Source: an uncultured Clostridia bacterium (lineage in GTDB: Bacteria > Bacillota > Clostridia > Lachnospirales > Anaerotignaceae). Taken from it: a stretch of DNA of 7,317 bases. The stretch is taken from contig CALASU010000237.1 in NCBI GenBank assembly GCA_937888765.1, positions 1-7,317 of the forward strand. Reading direction: 5' to 3'. Of this stretch, positions 1 through 5,777 are shown piece after piece (the first letter of the stretch is position 1; every line of letters begins with the position of its first letter). The notes below the pieces were generated by a model. The model was not told where the DNA came from and did no database searches. It saw only the letters and a program-made list of their open reading frames with translations. The translations under genes and the position numbers were made by a program.

Positions 1-317
1 TCCATATTTCCTGTTTGTTCAGCAATAGATTTTTCCAAATCTTTGAAAGGTACCGTTACAGGTTCAACTTTCTCTCTTTCAATAAAAAGTCTACTGTAAT
101 CTAATCTATCTTTTTCATCTTTTACTTTATAATAGGTATACTCTGGTTTAGAAATGATTCTATAACCTTTCTCTTTGGTTTTATTGTCTTTATATACTAA
201 AACAATAAAATCATCACAAATCTTTTTACCTTCTTCAAATATTGGAAATTGATAGAAAGTATTCATGATAGTTAAGTCTGATCCTTCAGGATATTGTTCC
301 AATAATTCAGGTATCAT
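1..317 (-). CDS. Unrecognised AT-rich, phage-style protein, 5' part only (runs off the window)
   Basis: An open frame of 105 codons starts with ATG at 317 and continues past base 1, so the C-terminus is not in the window. The start is well supported: AGGTGG lies six bases upstream of the ATG. The protein begins MIPELLEQYPEG and is rich in Lys, Asp, Glu, Tyr and Ile, with no membrane segment or signal peptide. I do not recognise the family. The one-base gap to the preceding frame, the AT-rich codons (about 28% GC over 1-300 against roughly 45-55% in the genes to the right) and the charged, aromatic composition are what one sees in phage or other mobile DNA. That origin is inference. No function is assigned. 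Confidence 0.6.
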   Translation of the reverse strand, partial: MIPELLEQYPEGSDLTIMNTFYQFPIFEEGKKICDDFIVLVYKDNKTKEKGYRIISKPEYTYYKVKDEKDRLDYSRLFIEREKVEPVTVPFKDLEKSIAEQTGNM

Positions 318-318
318 C

Positions 319-396
319 TTATTCCACCTTTCTATATTTCTTTTGTATCTCGTCTTCATCATACATGATTAATATTAAGTTTTTCTGTATGTAAGT
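319..396 (-). pseudogene. Tail of a truncated frame, or a 15-residue small ORF, before the phage-style gene
   Basis: An ATG at 366 opens a frame of 15 codons (MYDEDEIQKKYRKVE) ending in TAA at 319-321, one base before the start of the next gene. Its last codons contain that gene's Shine-Dalgarno. Stop-to-start packing of this kind is typical of phage operons. No Shine-Dalgarno precedes the ATG. The frame stays open upstream as far as the TAA stop of the Fe-S membrane protein at 397-399, with which it is in phase. The simplest reading is the 3' end of a longer gene whose front was lost at a recombination or assembly junction somewhere in 360-396. A real tiny ORF cannot be excluded. Confidence 0.3.
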
Positions 397-975
397 TTAT
401 ACTTCTTTTCCAGCTTTCAGCTTGCAGATGCCCTGCGTCATTGTTCCCATTGGGCAGAATGCACACCATGTACGGGGCTTATACAGCAGCATCACGATCA
501 GACCGATCAAAGTAGAGGTCAGCATCAGACTGTAAAACCCAAAGCTGAACTGCACCGCCCATGCAGGCACATTACTTGCAGAGTAGGCCCACCCCCAGGG
601 CACCTGAATCGTCCAGAACAATTTCAGCATTTCTTTCACAGATGCCACACCACTGCCGACCAGCCATGTCTGGAACAGCATATTGCCGAACATACTCAAA
701 AAGAAAATCAAAAACCCATATCGAAACCCTTTGGAGCCCATCCATTTGGGGGCAGGGTTTCCAGTTCCTTTCAGCTTTTTGCCTAATACCGTAAAGAGCT
801 GTCCGCGCCCACAGTACTGGTTGCAGAATGCTTTATTGCCACCAAAGATTGCCAGAAGCATCGGCACCATAAAATCTATCATTCCCAGCCATGCAAACAG
901 AATATTAAAAAATCCAAGGGAAAAATAAAGAATCGTCCAAATCCATAAATAGTCATTCCATGCTTTTTGTTTCAT
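397..975 (-). CDS. NapH/CcoG-like polytopic 4Fe-4S membrane protein
   Basis: A 192-residue membrane protein with hydrophobic segments near residues 10-30, 32-46, 84-104 and 140-165. Two cysteine clusters face the ends of the segments: C51-N-Q-Y-C55-G-R57 and C171-A-F-C174-P-M-G177, with C184 downstream. This is the Fer4_5-type pattern of the NapH/CcoG/RdxA group, where such cysteines carry [4Fe-4S] clusters and pass electrons at or across the membrane. Unlike full NapH or CcoG it has no soluble ferredoxin domain of its own. That part is encoded by the gene just upstream, whose stop lies three bases before this start, and GGAG in the end of that gene is the ribosome binding site. Translational coupling is therefore likely. 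The electron donor, the acceptor and any maturation role are unknown. No terminator is visible after the gene. Confidence 0.8.
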   Translation of the reverse strand: MKQKAWNDYLWIWTILYFSLGFFNILFAWLGMIDFMVPMLLAIFGGNKAFCNQYCGRGQLFTVLGKKLKGTGNPAPKWMGSKGFRYGFLIFFLSMFGNMLFQTWLVGSGVASVKEMLKLFWTIQVPWGWAYSASNVPAWAVQFSFGFYSLMLTSTLIGLIVMLLYKPRTWCAFCPMGTMTQGICKLKAGKEV

Positions 976-978
976 CTC

Positions 979-1182
979 TTATACTCCTTCCCTTGCAAAA
1001 AGTGCAATACAGTTTGCAGGACATACTTTTTCACACTTGCCGCATCCTACACAAAGTACTGTATCTATCTTCGCATAACAGCCTTTCCAGATAGAAATGG
1101 CTTTTCTTGGACATTCCTTTCTGCACGCCCCACAGGCAACACAACTGTTTTTGTCTGCTTCCGCATATTTTTTTGATATCAT
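979..1182 (-). CDS. 2[4Fe-4S] ferredoxin, bacterial (clostridial) type
   Basis: A 67-residue soluble protein made almost entirely of two ferredoxin cluster motifs: C14-x2-C17-x2-C20-x3-C24-P and C44-x2-C47-x2-C50-x3-C54-P. Each should bind a [4Fe-4S] cluster, giving a low-potential one-electron carrier in the cytoplasm. C35 and C58 are extra. The ten residues before the first cluster (MISKKYAEAD) are compatible with a small separate protein. The ATG at 1182 is preceded by GGAGAG about ten bases upstream, and a strong promoter lies at 1229-1257. It is the first gene of a two-gene operon with the Fe-S membrane protein that follows after three bases, so the membrane protein is its probable redox partner. 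No flavoprotein, reductase or dehydrogenase lies alongside to name the pathway. Confidence 0.9.
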   Translation of the reverse strand: MISKKYAEADKNSCVACGACRKECPRKAISIWKGCYAKIDTVLCVGCGKCEKVCPANCIALFAREGV

Positions 1183-1228
1183 ATTATTCTCTCTCCGCTT
1201 CTAAAATAAAATCTGTTTCTTTTATACC

Positions 1229-1257
1229 ATTATAACAAAAATACCGCCTGCATCCAA
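1229..1257 (-). promoter_or_regulatory. Sigma-A-type promoter of the ferredoxin operon
   Basis: Read on the minus strand: -35 TTGGAT (1252-1257), a 17-base spacer, and a perfect -10 TATAAT (1229-1234). Transcription would start near 1222, giving a leader of about 40 bases. The -35 box lies in the loop of the terminator hairpin of the upstream YjiH-family gene. Confidence 0.75.
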
Positions 1258-1266
1258 CAGACGGTA
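1237..1266 (-). terminator. Intrinsic terminator of the YjiH-family gene
   Basis: The inverted repeat TACCGCCTG (1242-1250) / CAGACGGTA (1258-1266) has one mismatch and a seven-base loop. On the minus strand it is followed by TTTTTG. It starts 14 bases after the YjiH-family stop codon. The stem is moderate, so some read-through into the ferredoxin operon is possible. Confidence 0.7.
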
Positions 1267-1279
1267 CTCTATATTTCAT

Positions 1280-2617
1280 TTAAAATAACAGATGTGCAAA
1301 AATCGCAATGACAGGCAGTGTCACGATTGTTCTTTCAAGGAAGATAATAAACAGATCCTTCAAAGAAACAGGAATCTTACTGCCCATGATGATACTGCCG
1401 ATTTCAGACATATAGATCAGCTGTGTTACACTGGTTGCCGCAACCACAAAACGTGTGATTTCACTTTCAATAGAGCTTGCAATTACACTAGGCAGGAACA
1501 TATCTGCAAAACCAACGATAACTGTCTGGCTGGCAAGCTCTGCTTCGGGAATCTGCAGCAGATTATAGATAAAGATAAAAGGCAGACCCAGAATCTTAAA
1601 TACAGGTGTAAACTCCGCAATGATCAGTGCGATTGTACCCATTGCCAGGATTACAGGCAGTGTACCGAACCACATTTCAAATACATTTTCGATCCCTTCT
1701 CTGAAAAAACCTTTGACTGTAGGCGCATTTTCCGCCTTTTTCAGTGCCAGCTGCAGCCCATACTGTACAGGAGATACCCCTTCGGGGATATCTTCACGAT
1801 GAGAAACCTCTGTATAATAGCTGTCAGGCACTTTAGACAGAGGAGGCAGCTTCGGCACAATGATCGCCGCTACAATACCCGCTGCAGATACCACCAGATA
1901 GAATGGAATAAACATTGCTTCCAGATTTACCTGACTGATTACAACCAGGCTGAATGTAATACTTACCGCAGAGAATGTTGTTGCAATGACAGTTGCTTCT
2001 CTTTTGGAATAAAAGCCTTCTTCATACTGTCTGCTTGTCAGCAGTACACCGATAGAACCATCCCCCAGCCAGGAAGCCACACAGTCCAGTGCACTTCTGC
2101 CGGGCAGATTGAAGAGCGGACGCATCAGCTTAATCATCAATGCCCCAAAAAAGTCCAGCAGACCATAGTTCAACAGCAGTGCCAGCAGAATCCCCGCAAG
2201 CAGGAATACACATACCAGAATAGGGATCAGGTCATTGATTACCATACCGCCTGTCAAACCGCCAATGATAAACTCCGGCCCTATATTAAAATAAATCATG
2301 TTTGCAAACACAAACCCGATGATACGGATAACAAACCAGAATCCTTTTACACTAAAAAGATGATCCAGTTTTGGATTCTTTTTCAGAATGCCGATGCCTG
2401 CCGTTTTATGGATGATTGTCAGAATCGCACTGAGGGAAATCAGAATCCAGATGATTGTCAGTGTCGCATCCCCCATCACATCCAGCAATGCATTTGCCGC
2501 CACTGCAATCGGAATTGTCATATTGCCGTCCTGTTTGATCGGCGTTACAAATAAAAATGCCCCTATCAGAGAGGGAACCAAAAATTTAAAAAATCGTTTG
2601 TCTTTTATCACGTTCAT
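1280..2617 (-). CDS. YjiH-family membrane protein with nucleoside-recognition (Gate) domain
   Basis: A 445-residue, highly hydrophobic protein with about ten or more predicted membrane segments: roughly 10-27, 52-70, 92-111, 132-152, 208-232, 236-254, 318-336, 339-355, 365-383, 390-412 and 421-443. A charged hydrophilic stretch lies at about 256-312. The conserved core ASWLGDGSIGVLLTSRQYEE (181-200), the following KREATVIATTFSA region and the late IYMSEIGSIIMGSKIP segment match the YjiH/Gate-domain family. Family members are often described as nucleoside-recognition or putative nucleoside/purine transporters, but the substrate is not established. The ATG at 2617 follows AAGGGTG at a suitable distance, and the length is normal. 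Its divergent neighbour is adenosine deaminase, which would fit nucleoside uptake, though adjacency is the only local support. It ends in its own terminator at 1242-1266. Confidence 0.85.
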   Translation of the reverse strand: MNVIKDKRFFKFLVPSLIGAFLFVTPIKQDGNMTIPIAVAANALLDVMGDATLTIIWILISLSAILTIIHKTAGIGILKKNPKLDHLFSVKGFWFVIRIIGFVFANMIYFNIGPEFIIGGLTGGMVINDLIPILVCVFLLAGILLALLLNYGLLDFFGALMIKLMRPLFNLPGRSALDCVASWLGDGSIGVLLTSRQYEEGFYSKREATVIATTFSAVSITFSLVVISQVNLEAMFIPFYLVVSAAGIVAAIIVPKLPPLSKVPDSYYTEVSHREDIPEGVSPVQYGLQLALKKAENAPTVKGFFREGIENVFEMWFGTLPVILAMGTIALIIAEFTPVFKILGLPFIFIYNLLQIPEAELASQTVIVGFADMFLPSVIASSIESEITRFVVAATSVTQLIYMSEIGSIIMGSKIPVSLKDLFIIFLERTIVTLPVIAIFAHLLF

Positions 2618-2669
2618 ACTTCACCCTTGTTTCTGTTCTCTTTTACTTAAAATATACACCAATTATGCT

Positions 2670-2698
2670 ATCTTATACTATTTCAAAACAGAAATCAA
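2670..2698 (-). promoter_or_regulatory. Candidate promoter for the YjiH-family gene
   Basis: On the minus strand TTGATT (2693-2698) and TAAGAT (2670-2675) are separated by 17 bases. Both boxes are only partial matches. An overlapping TATAAG gives a shorter spacer. The location, about 55-80 bases before the start codon, is reasonable, but other AT-rich hexamers nearby could serve. Confidence 0.3.
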
Positions 2699-2717
2699 GC
2701 TGAAAAGCCAAAAAGAG

Positions 2718-2742
2718 AGCCTGTAAATTCAATTTACAGGCT
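2718..2742. terminator. Orphan bidirectional terminator-like hairpin
   Basis: AGCCTGTAAAT (2718-2728) and ATTTACAGGCT (2732-2742) form a perfect 11-bp stem with a three-base loop. The plus strand continues with TATTTTTC. The minus strand continues with CTCTTTTTGG. It lies between two divergent genes, so neither known gene ends here. On the minus strand a short open frame ends with a TAA at 2742-2744, overlapping the stem. Confidence 0.6.
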
Positions 2743-2827
2743 TATTTTTCTTCTTCCGCGACTTTTTTGCACAAATATACAACCATTCTGTATTATGCAT
2801 TCTTTTTATGCATCTTTTTTCCTTTTC

Positions 2828-2856
2828 TTGCTTCGATATATCTTCTATGCTATACT
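2828..2856 (+). promoter_or_regulatory. Extended -10 promoter of adenosine deaminase
   Basis: TTGCTT (2828-2833), a 17-base spacer, then TATACT (2851-2856), preceded by TGC to give an extended -10 (TGn). The start would be near 2863, about 60 bases before the ATG. Confidence 0.6.
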
Positions 2857-2925
2857 TTTCATAACATTTTAGCAATAGCTTTTCTGATCGAACCGTTTCC
2901 CAAAATATAAGGAGGTATTGCCGTT

Positions 2926-3954
2926 ATGCGTCATCATTCTTCCCAAACAACACCCAACCCATTATCCGCCAAACCCTATGCAGTCATTGACCTGCATCTG
3001 CATCTGGACGGCTCTCTTTCCCTTGCATCTGCAAAACAGCTTGCCAATCTGCAGGGCATTTGCATTCCTCAGGAAGATTCCGAAATCCTGCATCTGCTTC
3101 AGGTAAGCGATGATTGCAGAGATCTGAACGAATATCTCGAAAAATTTGCATTCCCCTGCTCCCTGCTGCAGACAAAGGAAAGTATCTGCACAGCCGTTTA
3201 TACTCTGTGTGAAGAATTGAACAAACAGGGATTGCTCTATGCAGAAATCCGTTTTGCTCCCCAGAAACATACAGAAAAAGGTCTGACACAATCCGAAGTT
3301 GTTGCCGCAGCTCTCGAAGGACTGCATCGCAGTGACTTCCACGCCAATCTGATTCTGTGCTGTATGCGTGGCAATGATACTCACGCCGAAAATACAGAAA
3401 GCATCCATGTTGCCAAAGAATACCTCGGAAAAGGTGTCTGCGCCGTCGATCTCGCAGGAGCAGAAGCATTATTCCCTACAGCTGATTTTGAAGATATCTT
3501 CGCACTGGCGGCAGAGCTTGGTGTCCCCTTTACCATCCATGCAGGAGAAGCAGATGGTTCTGCCAGCGTTTTCAAAGCACTGCAATTCGGTGCGGGCCGT
3601 ATCGGTCACGGTGTACGCTCCATAGAAGACAAAAGCGTTTTACAGCTTCTTGCAGAAAAAAACATTGCCCTTGAGCTTTGCCCCACAAGTAATCTGCAAA
3701 CCAATATGTTTGCTCAGCTTTCCGACTATCCCTTCCGCACCTTGCTGGAAGCAGGTATCAAACTCACACTGAATACAGATAATATGTCCGTTTCCCATAC
3801 CACACTGGAAGCAGAATATCAGCAGATGATCGATACCCACTCCCTTACAGAAGCAGAATTACAGCAGCTTGCCTTTAATGCTGTCGAAGCCTCCTTTGCC
3901 GATACAGAAACAAAAGCATGGCTGAAACAGAAATTACAGAAAAGATTCGCATAA
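2926..3954 (+). CDS. add: Adenosine deaminase
   Basis: A 342-residue cytosolic metal-dependent amidohydrolase that converts adenosine (and deoxyadenosine) to inosine in purine salvage. The length is normal for the family. Visible active-site elements in order: H24-L-H26-L-D-G-S (zinc ligands), YAEIRFAPQ (105-113) following the barrel strand, DLAGAE (175-180) in the substrate loop, the zinc/catalytic pair H205-A-G-E208, RIGHG with H228, and N-T-D285-N286 carrying the last metal-binding aspartate. Classical animal and E. coli enzymes have two adjacent aspartates here. The second is Asn in this protein, as I recall for many Bacillota homologues. The ATG at 2926 has AAGGAGG ten bases upstream and its own promoter. 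It is divergent from the YjiH-family gene and convergent with degV. An adenine or 6-aminodeoxyfutalosine deaminase is possible, but the overall match favours add. Confidence 0.9.
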   Translation: MRHHSSQTTPNPLSAKPYAVIDLHLHLDGSLSLASAKQLANLQGICIPQEDSEILHLLQVSDDCRDLNEYLEKFAFPCSLLQTKESICTAVYTLCEELNKQGLLYAEIRFAPQKHTEKGLTQSEVVAAALEGLHRSDFHANLILCCMRGNDTHAENTESIHVAKEYLGKGVCAVDLAGAEALFPTADFEDIFALAAELGVPFTIHAGEADGSASVFKALQFGAGRIGHGVRSIEDKSVLQLLAEKNIALELCPTSNLQTNMFAQLSDYPFRTLLEAGIKLTLNTDNMSVSHTTLEAEYQQMIDTHSLTEAELQQLAFNAVEASFADTETKAWLKQKLQKRFA

Positions 3955-3956
3955 AC

Positions 3957-3985
3957 AAAAAAGACAGGACCTCCCTGTCTTTTTT
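3957..3985. terminator. Bidirectional terminator shared by add and degV
   Basis: AAAAAAGACAGG (3957-3968) and CCTGTCTTTTTT (3974-3985) form a perfect 12-bp stem with loop ACCTC. A and T tracts are built into the stem, so it can end transcription on both strands. It starts two bases after the add stop and lies 15 bases past the degV stop. Confidence 0.9.
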
Positions 3986-4000
3986 GCTTCTATTTCTTCT

Positions 4001-4852
4001 TTATGCTTCAAAGCCAGCCATACCAAACGCCGCAGGGCCGCCATGTGTTGTGATAACACCATTTGCCTGAATCCATTGAATCTGCTGAAAACCACAAGCC
4101 TTCGCCGTATTTTCTGCCAATTCCTTGATTTCTTCGGATAATCCAATGGTATACACAAACCAGAGCTCGTCCCTTTGCAAATGATATTTTTCCGCATATT
4201 CCAGAATCAGCTTTTCCACGACCTTTTTCATTTTTCCGCGGAATTTTTTTGTTGCGATCAGCTTCCCGTCCAGAATTTCAATACAGGGATGGATACTCAG
4301 AATTCTCGCACCTAAAAACGCCGCATTGCTCACACGACCGCCTGCATGTAAAAACTCCAGATTATCAGGCACAAAACACATCTTTGCCTTTTCAATCAAC
4401 ACTTTCGCCTTTTCCACCAGTTCTTCCGGAGAAATATCAGGATTTTCCTGCAGCAGCTTTGCCACTGCCACAACGACCAGTCCCTGTCCAACAGAAACCT
4501 GTTTTGTATCAATTGCTGTCACATAATCCAGATCCTCAGCCGCAATCATCGCACTCTGATAAGAACAGGTTGTGATTGCAGAATATGCAAGATATAAAAT
4601 ATGTGCATCGGGATATTTTTCATGTACTTCGCTGAATTTCTTTTCAAAATCGCCGGGTGTAGAGCCGCTTGTTTTCGGCAGTTTCCCTGTTGTATTGTAA
4701 TATTCCGGAATACGTTCCACAGGAAATGCCCCGTCATCCAGTGTTTCTTCCTCAAAATTCACGTGCATCGGCACAATTTCAATACCATACTGCTCCGCCA
4801 GTTCCGGTGTAATATCAGAACCTGTTTCTGCCATAATAATAATACGTTTCAA
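4001..4852 (-). CDS. DegV-family fatty-acid-binding protein
   Basis: Starting from TTG at 4852 this is a 283-residue protein opening MKRIIIMAETGSDI, the family's usual N-terminal strand and GSD motif. TTG is chosen because GGGGAGTGG (4859-4867) sits just upstream. A longer in-frame TTG at 4885 has no ribosome binding site and lies upstream of the predicted transcription start. Family features: the K60-T-S-G-S-T-P-G lipid-headgroup segment, HAGGRVSNAAFLGARILSIHP (about 169-189) and the C-terminal T-H-G-G-P-AAFGMAGF close. DegV proteins bind a single fatty acid, and FakB members present it to the FakA kinase for phospholipid synthesis. No fakA is nearby, so FakB function is not shown. The family SSxLSGTYQSA segment is diverged here to YSAITTCSYQSA. 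Confidence 0.88.
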   Translation of the reverse strand: MKRIIIMAETGSDITPELAEQYGIEIVPMHVNFEEETLDDGAFPVERIPEYYNTTGKLPKTSGSTPGDFEKKFSEVHEKYPDAHILYLAYSAITTCSYQSAMIAAEDLDYVTAIDTKQVSVGQGLVVVAVAKLLQENPDISPEELVEKAKVLIEKAKMCFVPDNLEFLHAGGRVSNAAFLGARILSIHPCIEILDGKLIATKKFRGKMKKVVEKLILEYAEKYHLQRDELWFVYTIGLSEEIKELAENTAKACGFQQIQWIQANGVITTHGGPAAFGMAGFEA

Positions 4853-4858
4853 ATTTAT

Positions 4859-4867
4859 CCACTCCCC
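4859..4867 (-). promoter_or_regulatory. Ribosome binding site fixing a TTG start for degV
   Basis: GGGGAGTGG on the minus strand, with its GGAG core nine bases before the TTG at 4852. It selects the shorter frame, whose product begins MKRIII as in other DegV proteins. Confidence 0.75.
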
Positions 4868-4887
4868 GAAATCAAATATCTGCAAAT

Positions 4888-4916
4888 ATATTACATCGTT
4901 TTAAAAACTACGTCAA
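4888..4916 (-). promoter_or_regulatory. Promoter of degV
   Basis: On the minus strand, TTGACG (4911-4916), a 17-base spacer, then TAATAT (4888-4893). The predicted start near 4880 leaves a leader of about 28 bases before the TTG at 4852. Confidence 0.6.
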
Positions 4917-5108
4917 GAAGCTTTTCTCTACATAAAATAAAAAGTCCGAAACCTTTTTCAACAGATTCCGAACTGTTTATAAATATTCTATTTTTTTATC
5001 CTATTCTTCTGCAAAAATCTAAAATAACCTATCTTCGCTTCTCCGATACGCTTTTATCTCAGCTTAAATAACTTGTAATACTGTACATTTTATGATAAAG
5101 TTGACATC

Positions 5109-5115
5109 AGAGGTG
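5109..5115 (+). promoter_or_regulatory. Ribosome binding site fixing the ankyrin gene start
   Basis: AGAGGTG lies six bases before the ATG at 5122. The ATG at 5092 in the same frame has no such site, so the ten extra residues are unlikely to be translated. Confidence 0.7.
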
Positions 5116-5121
5116 AATGCT

Positions 5122-5751
5122 ATGAACCACGTTAAGTATAACGAAACTTTATTAGAATTATGTCATACATCTTTACCAGACCTACCGCTTGCAAAAGAAT
5201 TGCTCAACAGCGGAATTGCTTTAAATACACTGTTTGAACCTCCAAAAATGTATGCAGACTATGAATATTCTCCTACAACATATCTGGCAGAAGCGGCTGC
5301 ATATGGAAATTATGAATTAGCAAAACTTCTTATTGCATATGGTGCTGACCCCAATTTACGAATCGGTACTGAACCTATTTTATGGGGACTGCAATACTAT
5401 GAGTATTATCACCCGGAACGCAATAAAGGACGTTTACAAGCTGCAGAATTGCTTCTGCAAAGCGGGGTTTCTCCTATCGTAGAATGGGAAAATGAAACCT
5501 TGTTTGATTATATCTGTTTTAAAATCTTCAATGATGATACAGATGCAGAAGAATTTAACTATCTTTCTGATTTTTTCCTTTTACTGATCATTTACGGAGG
5601 AAAAACAGCGTATTGCTCACCACAAATATATATACCTTTTGATAAAAACAATCTCCAACAATACCGCTTCCGCATACAAGAAAACAAAACAGCCAACACT
5701 TTATATGGAGAAATTTTTGACAATAAAGGAAATATCATAGCTATCATATAA
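5122..5751 (+). CDS. Standalone ankyrin-repeat protein
   Basis: A 209-residue soluble protein without signal peptide or membrane segment. The clearest ankyrin repeat is residues 53-80 (AAAYGNYELAKLLIAYGADPN). Degenerate repeats lie at about 8-36 (LAKELLNSGIALN), 83-118 (QAAELLLQSGVSP, with an inserted charged loop at 92-103) and 124-160 (ending FFLLLIIYGGKT). The last 45 residues are not ankyrin-like and end in a short beta-rich tail (GEIFDNKGNIIAII). Ankyrin proteins bind other proteins and no enzyme domain is present. Similar single-gene ankyrin proteins occur in Bacillota as immunity or accessory proteins, but no toxin gene is adjacent, so function is unassigned. By sampled lines it is about one third GC, lower than argH or add, which hints at separate ancestry. 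It is convergent with the DUF4298 gene. Confidence 0.8.
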   Translation: MNHVKYNETLLELCHTSLPDLPLAKELLNSGIALNTLFEPPKMYADYEYSPTTYLAEAAAYGNYELAKLLIAYGADPNLRIGTEPILWGLQYYEYYHPERNKGRLQAAELLLQSGVSPIVEWENETLFDYICFKIFNDDTDAEEFNYLSDFFLLLIIYGGKTAYCSPQIYIPFDKNNLQQYRFRIQENKTANTLYGEIFDNKGNIIAII

Positions 5752-5777
5752 AAACAGGGACATTCTGCCCCTGTTTT
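5751..5777. terminator. Bidirectional terminator between the ankyrin and DUF4298 genes
   Basis: Arms 5751-5761 (AAAACAGGGAC) and 5767-5777 (GCCCCTGTTTT) enclose a five-base loop. The minus-strand RNA pairs fully with one G-U; the plus strand has one mismatch. It begins at the last base of the ankyrin stop codon and directly abuts the DUF4298 stop. The core 5754-5773 is 18/20 identical to 6127-6146 in the argH terminator. Confidence 0.8.

Larger units (their letters stand above)
2618..2925. other. 308-base divergent intergenic region between the YjiH-family gene and add
   Basis: This AT-rich stretch separates two genes transcribed away from each other. It contains a candidate minus-strand promoter (2670-2698), a strong hairpin (2718-2742) that ends neither neighbour, a weak ATGCAT/ATGCAT inverted pair (2795-2800 and 2808-2813) followed by a T run, a good plus-strand promoter (2828-2856), and the add Shine-Dalgarno AAGGAGG (2909-2915). 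I looked for purine-riboswitch conserved loops and PurR-box-like symmetry and saw none. Confidence 0.6.

Noticed and set aside
317..420. Phage attachment site at the AT-rich junction
   Set aside because: No tRNA end, integrase or direct repeat partner is visible in the window, so an att site cannot be supported.
1292..2554. A 420-codon plus-strand open frame antisense to the YjiH-family gene
   Set aside because: Its product is an implausible mix of Cys, Gln, His, Arg and Asn with no domain. The opposite strand encodes a convincing membrane protein with a ribosome binding site and terminator.
2795..2820. ATGCAT-tctttttATGCAT inverted pair plus T run as a terminator or attenuator
   Set aside because: ATGCAT is self-complementary and the stem is only six bases and AT-rich. 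It lies upstream of the add promoter, so it would not be in the add transcript.
2618..2925. Purine riboswitch in the divergent region
   Set aside because: The conserved loop sequences and three-helix arrangement are not present on either strand.
2962..3469. Minus-strand open frames of about 150-160 codons inside add
   Set aside because: They are antisense shadows of a gene with all adenosine deaminase motifs, with unlikely composition.
4939..4958. AAAAAG/CTTTTT inverted pair as a terminator upstream of degV
   Set aside because: A six-pair, almost all A-T stem with an eight-base loop is too weak, and no gene ends there.
4894..4985. Minus-strand open frame ending in ...CREKLLDVVFKTM upstream of degV
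   Set aside because: About 30 codons with no start codon or ribosome binding site. It overlaps the degV promoter, so chance openness is the simplest explanation.
5101..5106. Perfect TTGACA hexamer upstream of the ankyrin gene as a -35 box
   Set aside because: Any -10 at the right spacing would fall after the start codon, and none is seen there. The match is probably chance.
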